Shown here: piece after piece, positions 35,025-42,694 of the stretch
Layout of the letters: each line of letters starts with the position of its first letter
Position numbering within the stretch: position 1 is the stretch's first letter
Assembly (NCBI GenBank): GCA_026710905.1
Contig: JAPOQD010000055.1
Span: 1-51,517, forward strand
From: Halieaceae bacterium
GTDB taxonomy: Bacteria; Pseudomonadota; Gammaproteobacteria; Pseudomonadales; Halieaceae
DNA: 51,517 bases
Direction of reading: 5' to 3'
Position numbers and translations under genes: made by a program
The notes under the pieces: generated by a model
Database searches by the model: none
Told to the model about the DNA's origin: nothing
Seen by the model: only the letters and a program-made list of their open reading frames with translations

Positions 35025-35722
35025 CAGGCGCTGCCCGCGGCCCTTGATTCCGCGTTCACAATACGGCCATCCTGCAAGCTTATGCGGCGGTGGCAAAAGT
35101 CCATGACCCGTTTGTCATGGGTGGCGATGACAAAGGTGGCGCTGCGGCGCCGGTTCAGTTCCGCAAACAATTCCATCAACTGGGAGGAGTTCCTGCTATC
35201 CAGGTTGGCGGTGGGCTCGTCGGCCAGAACCAGGACCGGGTCACTGGCAATGGCGCGGGCCACCGCCACGCGTTGCTGCTGGCCACCGGATAGCTGGGCG
35301 GGGCGGCGGTCTTCCAGACCGGCCAGCCCCACTTCCTCGAGTATGGTCATGGCAAGCGCCCGCCGTGTTGCGAGCCCACGGCCCTGCAACTGCATGACGA
35401 ACTCAACGTTTTCCCGGGCGCTCAGCACCGGGATCAGATTGTAGGCCTGAAACACAAATCCGATGTTGTGCAGCCGCAAGTTCGCCAGTTGTTCCCGGCT
35501 GAACCGGTCAATGCACTGGCCAGCCACCGTGATGGAGCCGCTGTCCGGGGTATCCAGGCCGCCGATCGTGTTGAGCAGGGTGGTCTTGCCGGAACCGGAG
35601 GGGCCGGAAAGGCACAGAAACTCGCCTTCCTCCACCTCCAGTGTGACCCGCTCCAAACCGATAACTCTCTCCCCGCCTTGGGAAAAGGTCTTGCACAGGT
35701 CTTTACAGGTAACTGCCGCCAT
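35024..35722 (-). CDS. ABC transporter ATP-binding protein (LolD/MacB type)
   Basis: A 232-aa ABC ATPase. Walker A GPSGSGKTT, Q-loop FQAYNLIPVLSARENV, signature LSGGQQQRVAVARAI, Walker B VLVLADEPT, and H-loop IATHD are all intact. LDTPDSGSITVAGQ and the LolD/MacB-style spacing place it in the mechanotransmission (type VII) group that works with FtsX-fold permeases. It follows two such permeases (9-bp gap) and is coupled to the barrel gene, so ABC-driven handling of an envelope lipid or lipoprotein is likely. Confidence 0.95.
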   Translation of the reverse strand: MAAVTCKDLCKTFSQGGERVIGLERVTLEVEEGEFLCLSGPSGSGKTTLLNTIGGLDTPDSGSITVAGQCIDRFSREQLANLRLHNIGFVFQAYNLIPVLSARENVEFVMQLQGRGLATRRALAMTILEEVGLAGLEDRRPAQLSGGQQQRVAVARAIASDPVLVLADEPTANLDSRNSSQLMELFAELNRRRSATFVIATHDKRVMDFCHRRISLQDGRIVNAESRAAGSA

Positions 35723-35731
35723 GGGCCATTC

Positions 35732-36958
35732 TCAGTACTCGTTCATGGACGTTACCGGGTCCAGCCGCGCTGCCCGCCAGGCGGGTATGAGGCTGGCGGC
35801 CAGGCCCAGGAAAATCACAATCAGTGTGGCCCGCAGCATATCCACGCCTCTCAGGTTTGGATAGAGGGTGGCGCCCATCCCGGAAAGTTCCGCAGCCTCG
35901 GCCAGGGCCGAAAGATCAATTCCGGAGAGCAGGGGTTGAAGGGACAACCATCCCAGCAGGTTACCGGCCAGCAGGCCCAGCAATAAAAGGAACAAGGCCT
36001 CAAGCAATACCTGGTAGAGCATGGCGTGGGGAGGCATACCGAGGGCCAGCAGCAACCCCATTTCCCGGACTCGCTCGAACACCGCCATGGCCATGGTATT
36101 GACCAGGCCGAAGGACAGCGCCAGAAAGATCACCACAATCAACACGATGCCGGCGCCACCCTGAATGCTCAAGCTCAGCGCCAGATACTCGTCCAGTTCG
36201 CGCCAGCCCTCCAGCACCATCCCCTCATCCACAGCCGCCGCCACACGCCCGAACCAGGGCTCCAGGCGGCGATAATCCGGGCCCAGGATCGCGACTTCGG
36301 ATACAGCCCCGCCCATGCCGAGCATGCCTTGCACCACCTCGCGGCCAGCATAGACCAAGGTCTCCTCCAGGCTGGGCAGGCTGGCCCGGTACACCCCGAC
36401 AATGGGGAAGCCGCGTTCGCCCACTTCGTTTCCAACGGTCTGGGAACTCAGCACGATGCGGCGGCCCAGGCGGGTTTCCAAACGCTTCAGCATGGCCTCG
36501 CCCACTACTACCGAGGGGTCGGTGGCAGATTCGAGAAAACGCCCCTGGACCAAATCGGTTTCGGCGAAGCCAATGCTCAGCTCCTGCATGGGGTCTACTC
36601 CCAGCAACACCACGCCTCGGCTGTCGCGCTCACTGGAAATCATCGCCGGAACCTTGACCCGTGCGCTCCAACCAAGAATATCCCGGTCCGCCAAAGCCTC
36701 CTGCAATGGCGCGGACAAGGCTTCAAGTGAGTGCGCCACACCGGGATCATCCCGATAGGCGGGATGGTGGAGCTGGGCGTGGCCCGGCAGGTATTTGAGG
36801 CCGCTATCCAACATACCATCGACCATGCCCCGCATCAGGGCGTTCATCATGATCATCGCCCACACGCCAAGGATGATAGCCGCCAGCATGATCAGTGTGC
36901 GCCGATAGTTGCGCCACAGGTTGCGCCAGGCCAGCTTGGTGAGCAGCAGCAGGGACAC
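35732..36958 (-). CDS. FtsX-like ABC transporter permease 2
   Basis: A 408-aa MacB/LolC-type permease. TM1 (LIMLAAIILGVWAMIMMNAL) follows LAWRNLWRNYRRT. A large periplasmic domain with a MacB-PCD-like YLPGHAQLHHPAYRD and LVQGRFLESATDPSVVVGE comes next. Three C-terminal helices contain FALVNTMAMAVFERVREMGLLLALGM-like text and VTSMNEY at the end. The start is probably a GTG at 36958 that overlaps the TAG stop of permease 1 (TAGTG); the long open frame upstream is not used. The two permeases presumably form the heterodimer. Confidence 0.9.
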   Translation of the reverse strand: MSLLLLTKLAWRNLWRNYRRTLIMLAAIILGVWAMIMMNALMRGMVDGMLDSGLKYLPGHAQLHHPAYRDDPGVAHSLEALSAPLQEALADRDILGWSARVKVPAMISSERDSRGVVLLGVDPMQELSIGFAETDLVQGRFLESATDPSVVVGEAMLKRLETRLGRRIVLSSQTVGNEVGERGFPIVGVYRASLPSLEETLVYAGREVVQGMLGMGGAVSEVAILGPDYRRLEPWFGRVAAAVDEGMVLEGWRELDEYLALSLSIQGGAGIVLIVVIFLALSFGLVNTMAMAVFERVREMGLLLALGMPPHAMLYQVLLEALFLLLLGLLAGNLLGWLSLQPLLSGIDLSALAEAAELSGMGATLYPNLRGVDMLRATLIVIFLGLAASLIPAWRAARLDPVTSMNEY

Positions 36959-38214
36959 TATCTCGACCGCATGGCCGCCAGGGGCCGTAACCAGTACAAG
37001 CGAAGGGCCGGATAGGCAGAGGCCAGCACGGCGCCCGCGCACAACGCCAGTGGGCCAATCATCAGGCCGGGAAGAGACAGGGGCGGATAGATGCGCCCGG
37101 GCAGGTTGAAGCGGGCCATGGCTTCTTCCATGCCGGGCACGGAAAAGCCCCAGTGCGCCAGGCAGGCGGCAACCAGGCCCCCTCCCAGTACCCCCAGGGC
37201 CAGACCCAGCAATACCATACAAACGGATTCCAGCATGATCAGCCGCGCCAACCTGCCCGGGGCCATGCCCAGCGCCAGCATCACTCCGAACTCCCTGGTG
37301 CGCTCCAGCACCGACATCAACTGGGTGTTGAGGACACTGAGAGAAACCAACAGGATCAGGATGCCGTACAGAAACCAGGCGCTCACGAAATCCGCCTCGA
37401 TACCCTGGCGCAGCCCCGGCTGCAAGGCGTCCCAGTCCAGCACCGCCAGCTCCGGGCGCTGGGCCAGCGTCTCCCTCAGCAATTGCCGGGCGGGCTCAAC
37501 CTGGTCCAGCGCCGTCAACTGAATGACCAGGCGGTGCGCCTGATCCGGCATGCCGAATACGGTCTGGAAATAACCCAGTGGCAACTGCGCCAGAGATCTG
37601 TCCACATCGCCTATGCCGGTCTCCAGGATCCCCACAACGGTAACAACCGCCGCCGCCATGGAGCCATCCCTGGCGGTACCGAGAAAGGTCACAACATCAC
37701 CGACCGATACCTTCAGGTTCCGCGCAAGGCTCGCTCCCAGCACGATTTCTTCTGCCTCCATGCCCTTCAGCCAGCGCCCTTCCCCAAGCATTCCGGGCAG
37801 GCTGCTTACCCTCGGCTCAGCTTCCGGCTCCACTCCCATAATACGTATGCCGATGCTGCGCTCAGCGCTGGAGGCCAGTCCGAAGCCCTCGGCGCGGGCG
37901 CTGATAGTCTTCAGGCCCAACTCCCGGCGCAGTTCCCGGCTCAGGCGGGCCACCCCGGCGAAACCGTCACGCATGCGCGGCTCATCCTGGTAACCTTTTT
38001 TCTGCACCTGGAGATGGCCACTCATGGTCTTGAGTGAGGTTTCGATCATCGTATCGTACATGCCCAGTTGCAGGGTGATCATGGCCACCAGCAGGACATT
38101 GGAAAAAATCATCGCGCCCACGGTCAGCCAGGTGCGCTGCGGGTTGCGCCACAGGTTACGCCAGGCCAGCCCGCATATGGCGCCAGATCGCTTGAGGTTG
38201 TTGAGAAAGGTCAT
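36958..38214 (-). CDS. FtsX-like ABC transporter permease 1
   Basis: A 418-aa permease related to permease 2. The N-terminal LAWRNLWRNPQRTWLTVGAM leads into TM1 (FSNVLLVAMITLQLG). The periplasmic domain contains MSGHLQVQKKGYQDEP and RWLKGMEAEEIVLGASLAR. Then LMSVLERTREFGVMLALG and two further TM segments follow. The ATG at 38214 is used rather than a TTG at 38220. The 5' end of the gene carries one copy of the GCCCGCATATGGCGCC repeat inside the coding sequence. First gene of the six-gene ABC/MauG operon. Confidence 0.9.
   Translation of the reverse strand: MTFLNNLKRSGAICGLAWRNLWRNPQRTWLTVGAMIFSNVLLVAMITLQLGMYDTMIETSLKTMSGHLQVQKKGYQDEPRMRDGFAGVARLSRELRRELGLKTISARAEGFGLASSAERSIGIRIMGVEPEAEPRVSSLPGMLGEGRWLKGMEAEEIVLGASLARNLKVSVGDVVTFLGTARDGSMAAAVVTVVGILETGIGDVDRSLAQLPLGYFQTVFGMPDQAHRLVIQLTALDQVEPARQLLRETLAQRPELAVLDWDALQPGLRQGIEADFVSAWFLYGILILLVSLSVLNTQLMSVLERTREFGVMLALGMAPGRLARLIMLESVCMVLLGLALGVLGGGLVAACLAHWGFSVPGMEEAMARFNLPGRIYPPLSLPGLMIGPLALCAGAVLASAYPALRLYWLRPLAAMRSR
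38166..38186. repeat. GCCCGCATATGGCGCC repeat inside the permease 1 gene
   Basis: CCAGCCCGCATATGGCGCCA followed by G lies in codons encoding the start of permease 1 (around AICGLAW). It is the best match to the family consensus, but in a coding position. Confidence 0.55.
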
Positions 38215-38309
38215 GTCCAACTATGAGTTATTCCTGTTTTTCCGATTTGTCACAGTGTAACCGTTTGGGCAAGACGTGATAGATGGGCCGTATGCCGTTA
38301 CCTCGACAC

Positions 38310-38397
38310 CCGTAGGGGCCGTGTGCCCGAAGGGTGCTCGCCATGGCGCACCCTCCGGGCACAGGGCCCGCGGGCCGCACATGTGCGGCCCCTACGG
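38310..38397. repeat. Nested palindromic element
   Basis: Outer arms CCGTAGGGGCC (38310-38320) and GGCCCCTACGG (38387-38397) are perfect. Inside are GTGCCCGAAGGGTGC and GCACCCTCCGGGCAC (14 of 15 paired) and an 18-bp perfect palindrome GGCCGCACATGTGCGGCC (38373-38390). It fills most of the 279-bp gap between the LolA-like gene and permease 1. It could be a MITE-like or REP-like element, or a strong mRNA structure. Confidence 0.8.
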
Positions 38398-38493
38398 CAC
38401 CAGCCCGTCTGTCTTGACCAGACATCACGTCAATACCGAACGGTTACGTCACGGTTACGAAGTGCGCTGGACGCGCGATCGCCGGCGTTTTCC

Positions 38494-39261
38494 TCATCGG
38501 CGCGGATTTCGCAAGTTCGACAGGGTGAACAGGCTGGCCGGCAATTCCACGTCGAAATCAATGCGATGAATGTCCAACTCGGTCCACTCCTCCGCATTTC
38601 CCGCCTTGCTCATGCGCATCACCGTGGCCACGCTGCGCCCGGACTTCTGCTCGACACGCAGGGTACGCATGGTTTTTACCAGCACATCCTCCTGGTCCAG
38701 GAACTGATGCTCCAGCAGTATATGGTCATCGCGGATATGCAGCACCTCCCGGCCCCAGACGACAGGGGCATGCTCAAGCGGTGTGGCTTCAACCACATGG
38801 ACGGTATGGCCATCCCGTTCATATTCGGACAGCAAGCGGTGCGAGTATTGGTGGACAATATCCGTCGACCTGCCGATATCGCGGTTGGAGAAATCGCTGC
38901 CCATCCAGCTTTGCTCCATCATGGAGGCAGGCACCTTGATGATACGGTTGATTCCGGGATGGTAGCTCCACAGTTGGCCGTCCTTGAGCAGGGTGCTGTT
39001 ACCCGCATCCCTGGAAGGAGCGGTAACGCGCATCAGGGAAGTCTCGTCGCCCGTGGTCCAACCCACCATGGACAGGCTGCGCTCCCAGGTGGGGCGGTGT
39101 ATGGTCATGGTGTTTTCCAGGCTGGAGGATTCGCCGCGCCAATGGTCCATGGCTGCCTGGACCAGTTGCCGGGCGTCCATCGGTTCCGCGGCCGTTACCG
39201 GCGCCGCATGAAATAGAGCTATCGACAGCAAGATTTTGACTGCTATAGTCATAATAGGCAT
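38494..39261 (-). CDS. LolA-like outer-membrane lipoprotein-sorting protein
   Basis: A 255-aa periplasmic protein with signal peptide (IAVKILLSIALFHAAPVTAAEP). The mature part resembles the DUF4292/LolA-like 'outer membrane lipoprotein-sorting' family: MTIHRPTWERSLSMVGWTTG, SLMRVTAPSRDAGNSTLLKDGQLWSYHPGINRIIKVP, SWMGSDFSNRDI, and RDDHILLEHQFLDQ. The half-barrel fold binds acyl chains. Start codons at 39261 and 39252 are both possible; neither has a good binding site. It lies 280 bp upstream of the ABC operon on the same strand, and is the natural periplasmic carrier for it. Confidence 0.88.
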   Translation of the reverse strand: MPIMTIAVKILLSIALFHAAPVTAAEPMDARQLVQAAMDHWRGESSSLENTMTIHRPTWERSLSMVGWTTGDETSLMRVTAPSRDAGNSTLLKDGQLWSYHPGINRIIKVPASMMEQSWMGSDFSNRDIGRSTDIVHQYSHRLLSEYERDGHTVHVVEATPLEHAPVVWGREVLHIRDDHILLEHQFLDQEDVLVKTMRTLRVEQKSGRSVATVMRMSKAGNAEEWTELDIHRIDFDVELPASLFTLSNLRNPRR

Positions 39262-39403
39262 ACGGTCCCGTGTCGTTTGTGCTGGGTGCAACACGACTCC
39301 AACAGGTTTCAACCCGGCAACCCCAGCGTCTGCTGTCGGACTGGCGCCTGATCGTGACCGGGAGAACCAATGCGATACCGCGTTAATAGTGAGCATACGA
39401 ATA

Positions 39404-39443
39404 GCGCCCCTATTGCGCCCCCACGGGGGCGCAATAGGGGCGC
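39404..39443. repeat. 40-base perfect hairpin
   Basis: Arms at 39404-39421 (GCGCCCCTATTGCGCCCC) and 39426-39443 are perfect reverse complements, 18 bp each, with a CACG loop. It lies about 140 bp upstream of the LolA-like gene. A short tandem GAATAAGCC pair follows near 39460-39478. There is no T-run. Confidence 0.8.
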
Positions 39444-39489
39444 AATAGAGGGTGCCCCAGAATAAGCCGGGAATAAGCCATACAGCGGT

Positions 39490-39783
39490 TCACAGGTGGC
39501 GCCAACGGGACTCCCAGGCATGGCCAGTAAGCGCTATTAACCCGCGGGCCTTCATAACGGCCAGTTCGTCTCGCAGTTGCCGCTCGTTGGTCTGTGGTTA
39601 CATCCGAGCAAGAATTTCCCGTAGCGCCATACCGCCATCGGTCCGGGCCATCAGGGCGAGAATGGCCTCTTGCCTTTTTGTCTCGCCGGTTATACCAGGC
39701 CGTTGAAGTATGTACTGGCCGCGCCGGAAACTTACGGTCACGCAATCGTTGGCATCCTTGGTCTCGGGAGTTGGAGGGCCCGC
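39490..39783 (-). pseudogene. Remnant of a winged-helix/HTH protein with internal stop
   Basis: On the minus strand one frame reads coherently for about 97 codons: ETKDANDCVTVSFRRGQYI, then TGETKRQEAILALMARTDGG, ALREILARM, an in-frame TAA, then TNERQLRDELAVMKARGLIA up to a TGA at 39492. The two halves look like consecutive helices of a winged-helix domain, seen at the C-termini of many AlbA/helicase-like and Fic-associated proteins. No start codon or N-terminal domain remains. It is probably a decayed accessory gene next to the small toxin-antitoxin-like genes. The exact parent family is not recognised. Confidence 0.5.
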
Positions 39784-39817
39784 TCACTTTTATGGGCGGG
39801 GTGAAATCCATTACTGA

Positions 39818-40018
39818 CTATCCGAGACGGTTGGCAAGCAGCGCTCGTACGGAAGGAACCAGTTCGTTGGGAATCTCCATCACCGTCTGCGTGGAATCCT
39901 CGAAAGCGGCCTCATCATCGGCAACCGTTTCTTCCTCGTTCAGCGATTCATAATGCCGAAGGACACGCATGACACGTTTTTCGTCCCATCCCGGCGGGTA
40001 ATTGCTTGTATTCTTCAT
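39818..40018 (-). CDS. Small antitoxin-like protein, partner of the DUF4258 gene
   Basis: A 66-aa acidic protein (YPPGWDEKRVMRVLRHYE, then EEETVADDEAAFEDSTQTV, and a C-terminal MEIPNELVPSVRALLA). It has GGAGAGGAAG before the ATG and overlaps the DUF4258 stop by four bases (ATGA). I recognise this as a common companion of DUF4258 genes but know of no assigned function; an antitoxin role is inferred from size, acidity and coupling. Confidence 0.65.
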   Translation of the reverse strand: MKNTSNYPPGWDEKRVMRVLRHYESLNEEETVADDEAAFEDSTQTVMEIPNELVPSVRALLANRLG

Positions 40019-40299
40019 CTTCCTCTCCTTCTCATGCGCCGCCGAAAAGCGGCAAGTGGTTTACCTCGCAACTCGTATGCAGTGATTACGAAGACCTGAT
40101 CCGGCTCGCGGCCGGGCACATAGATGACCCGGACGTAACGTCCACCTGCAGTCTGGCCGATAGCAACCCGTGACCCCTCCCTACCGGGCCTGTCTTCGCC
40201 GGGCGACTTCAGAATATCCTCCACTTCACTTTCCTCGACTCCGTGGGTGAGGATGTGGGGAAGGCCTGTCTCGCGGTCAACATAGAATCTCGGATGCAC
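40015..40299 (-). CDS. DUF4258 (BrnT-like) protein, possible toxin
   Basis: A 94-aa basic protein. The C-terminal VFVITAYELRGKPLAAFRRRMRRR is typical of the DUF4258/BrnT RelE-like fold; the middle GQTAGGRYVRVIYVPG supports it. The start is a GTG at 40299 with AAGG upstream. It overlaps the downstream small acidic gene by four bases. The toxin-first order is unusual for classical systems but common for this family (BrnT/A). Ribonuclease activity is inference. Confidence 0.7.
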   Translation of the reverse strand: MHPRFYVDRETGLPHILTHGVEESEVEDILKSPGEDRPGREGSRVAIGQTAGGRYVRVIYVPGREPDQVFVITAYELRGKPLAAFRRRMRRRGR

Positions 40300-40336
40300 G
40301 GCTCCCCACCTTCAGTTCTTTTGCACGTTACCGCTA

Positions 40337-40576
40337 TCAGCGCCTGACTGTCACGCTGGTTCTGGAAGGCGCGTTGTCCACCAGCATCGCCGTGGCGCGT
40401 TCGAGCAGTTCGACTGCCTGGTCTCGCGATACGGTTGGATAGTCTTCCAGGAACTCGTCGATTCGGTCACCCGCTTCAAGATGTTCCATCAGGATGCGCA
40501 CCGGCACCCTGGTGCCGGCAAACACCGGAGTCCCACCCAGGATGTCCGGGTTTCTGTCAATAAGCGTGTCGGTCAT
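40337..40576 (-). CDS. DUF433 domain protein (antitoxin-like)
   Basis: A 79-aa DUF433 protein: TLIDRNPDILGGTPVFAGTR, then VPVRILMEHLEAGDRIDEFLEDYPTVSRDQ. DUF433 is a winged-helix antitoxin-type domain usually followed by a DUF5615 PIN-like toxin. Here no DUF5615 gene is seen; the next gene downstream is DUF4258. The ATG at 40576 has GGAGAG upstream. Either an orphan or a regulator recruited to the neighbouring pair. Confidence 0.8.
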   Translation of the reverse strand: MTDTLIDRNPDILGGTPVFAGTRVPVRILMEHLEAGDRIDEFLEDYPTVSRDQAVELLERATAMLVDNAPSRTSVTVRR

Positions 40577-40647
40577 TGCTCTCTCCGTGGTTAAGCGTTC
40601 AGGCCCGTGGTCCAAAGAGGTCTTCGGGAAAATCGGCAGGATGCCCG

Positions 40648-42030
40648 CTATGCCCCCCGCGCCAGGTTCTCGAAACGCGTGAATTTACCGATAAAGGCCA
40701 ATTTGCGAATGCCGGTAGGGCCATTGCGCTGCTTGCCGAATATGATTTCGGCCACGCCCTTGTCCGGGGTGTCTTCGTTATAGACCTCGTCGCGGTAGAT
40801 GAACATGATGACATCGGCGTCCTGTTCAATCGCGCCGGAATCACGCAGGTCAGAATTCACCGGCCTGCGGTTGGGCCGCTGTTCCAGCGCCCGGTTGAGT
40901 TGCGCCACGGCCAGTACCGGGCAATTGAATTCCTTGGCGATCGCCTTGAGATTGCGGGAGATTTCAGAGATTTCGGCGACGCGCCCCTCTGAGGAACCGG
41001 ACACCTGCATCAATTGCAGGTAATCCACCATGATCAGCCCCAGTTCGCCGTGCTCCCGCATCAGCCGGCGCGATCGGCTGCGAAGCTCGGTGGGGTTCAG
41101 CGCCGGGGTATCGTCGATATACAGGCGCCTGTTCTTCAATTTCTCGACTGCGGCGCTCAGTTTGCCCCAATCGTCTTGCCCCAGCTTGCCGTTGCGTATA
41201 CGCGTCTGATCGATGCGGCCAACCGACGCCAACATGCGCAATACCAATTGCGTAGAAGACATCTCCATGCTGAATACCACCACGGTCTTGTCTTCCTGCA
41301 ACACCGCGTGTTCCACCAGGTTCATCGCCAGACTGGTTTTCCCCATACCTGGCCGCCCCGCCACAATCACCAGGTCCGCGCGCTGCAAGCCCGAGGTCAT
41401 GCGGTCCAGTTCGATATAGCCGGTGCTGAGGCCGGTGATTTCCGAGCCGGAGGCGTATAGCTCCTCGATTTGCTCCACCACATCCTTCAGCAGTGGGTCG
41501 ACCACTTGGGGTCCGCCCGCCTTGGGGGCCTGATCGGAGACCTGCATGATCTTGCGTTCGGCTTCGTCTATCAGTTCGAAGGAATCTCTGCCTTCGGGGT
41601 TGAAGCCGCTTTCCGCAATCTCCTGCGACGTCCGAATCAGCCTGCGCAGGGCCGCGCGCTCCCGCACTACCTGGGCATAGGCCCGGATATTCGATGCGCT
41701 GGGGGTGTTCTGGTCCAACTCGTACAAGTAGGCCATGCCCCCGACCTCATCCAGCTCTCCGGCGGTGGCGAGAGCCCCCCCCAGGGTGACCACATCGACC
41801 GGGCCTCCGGCCTCCACCAGTTTGGCAATTTGACGGTAGATCAGGCGGTGGTCCCGGCGGTAGAAGTCGGCCTCACCAAGCAGTTCGGCGACGTCGTCCC
41901 AGGCGGGGTTGTCGAGTATCAGCCCGCCCAGCACGGACTGCTCCGCCTCAATGGAATGGGGCGGTATCTTGATGTTTACCAGTTCCGGGTCATCGGCATA
42001 GGACCCGGAGGAATACACTTGTTCAGCCAT
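40648..42030 (-). CDS. dnaB: Replicative DNA helicase DnaB
   Basis: DnaB (460 aa) is the hexameric helicase at the replication fork. The N-terminal DnaG-binding domain starts IPPHSIEAEQSVLGGLILDN; the RecA-like domain has Walker A AGRPGMGKTSLAMN, H2 text VVFSMEMSSTQLVLRML, and VDYLQLMQ with RNLKAIAKEFNCPVLAVAQLNR. The C-terminal DLRDSGAIEQDADVIMFIYR is standard. It follows rplI, the usual order, though the intervening 176 bp carry three copies of a repeat. Confidence 0.98.
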   Translation of the reverse strand: MAEQVYSSGSYADDPELVNIKIPPHSIEAEQSVLGGLILDNPAWDDVAELLGEADFYRRDHRLIYRQIAKLVEAGGPVDVVTLGGALATAGELDEVGGMAYLYELDQNTPSASNIRAYAQVVRERAALRRLIRTSQEIAESGFNPEGRDSFELIDEAERKIMQVSDQAPKAGGPQVVDPLLKDVVEQIEELYASGSEITGLSTGYIELDRMTSGLQRADLVIVAGRPGMGKTSLAMNLVEHAVLQEDKTVVVFSMEMSSTQLVLRMLASVGRIDQTRIRNGKLGQDDWGKLSAAVEKLKNRRLYIDDTPALNPTELRSRSRRLMREHGELGLIMVDYLQLMQVSGSSEGRVAEISEISRNLKAIAKEFNCPVLAVAQLNRALEQRPNRRPVNSDLRDSGAIEQDADVIMFIYRDEVYNEDTPDKGVAEIIFGKQRNGPTGIRKLAFIGKFTRFENLARGA

Positions 42031-42086
42031 ATTTTATTATCGCCGGCTTCCGTGGGGCCATTGTACTGCGGAAATAGTCTGGACTG

Positions 42087-42192
42087 AAAAAAGGGGTCAG
42101 AGCCCTTAAGGGAAAAAAGGGGTCAGAGCCCTTTTTTGGTCCGGCGGGGCCTTTCACCTGGGATTGGATTAAAGGGCTCTGACCCCTTTTTT
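42087..42192. repeat. Cluster of three GGGGTCAGAGCCC repeats
   Basis: Two copies of GGGGTCAGAGCCC lie at 42087-42107 and 42113-42137, and an inverted copy GGGCTCTGACCCC at 42171-42192, each flanked by A or T runs. The inverted copy shares a 26-base identical stretch with the copy at the window's end. Each unit can pair with the opposite one, making a hairpin with A/T tails between rplI and dnaB that might act as terminator. Confidence 0.9.
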
Positions 42193-42206
42193 GGTGGCGA
42201 TGTGGT

Positions 42207-42656
42207 CTAATCGGCAATGACCGACAGGGAAACAACTGCATCCACGCTGCTGTGCAGGTGAACGTTGATTTCGTACTCGCCCAGTTTTCGCAGGGCGCCG
42301 TCCGGCAGACGAATTTCCGATTTTTTCAGTTCCACACCCGCCGCGCTCACCGCCTCGGCAATATCGCGGGAGCCAACCGAACCGAACAGCTTGCCCTCCT
42401 CGCCGGCCTTGGCTTCGACGGTGATTTGCCCCAGTTCCCCCAGCCGTACGGCGCGCAGTTCTGCGGCGCTTAGCGCATCGGCGGCGTTGGCTTCCAACTC
42501 GGCCCGGCGCGCCTCATACTCCGCCCGGTTGGCGTCGTTGGCGAGCACCGCCTTGCCCTGTGGGATCAGGTAATTGCGGCCATAGCCCGGTTTGACGGTC
42601 ACGCAGTCACCGAGATCACCCAACTTTCCAATTTTTTCCAGCAAAATAATTTCCAT
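42207..42656 (-). CDS. rplI: 50S ribosomal protein L9
   Basis: L9 (149 aa) binds 23S rRNA domain V by its N-terminal domain: [19 protein letters not shown] with [16 protein letters not shown] long connecting helix and C-terminal domain ([13 protein letters not shown], then [16 protein letters not shown]) complete it. It is the last gene of the rpsF-rpsR-DUF2232-rplI operon. Confidence 0.98.
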   Translation of the reverse strand: MEIILLEKIGKLGDLGDCVTVKPGYGRNYLIPQGKAVLANDANRAEYEARRAELEANAADALSAAELRAVRLGELGQITVEAKAGEEGKLFGSVGSRDIAEAVSAAGVELKKSEIRLPDGALRKLGEYEINVHLHSSVDAVVSLSVIAD

Positions 42657-42694
42657 CCCGGTTCCCTCATCTGCGCCGGGAGCTTGCGCCCCGG

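Noticed and set aside
36959..37222. N-terminal 88 residues of the long permease 2 frame
   Set aside because: They overlap the permease 1 gene and look like out-of-frame translation; the GTG at 36958 fits the family start.
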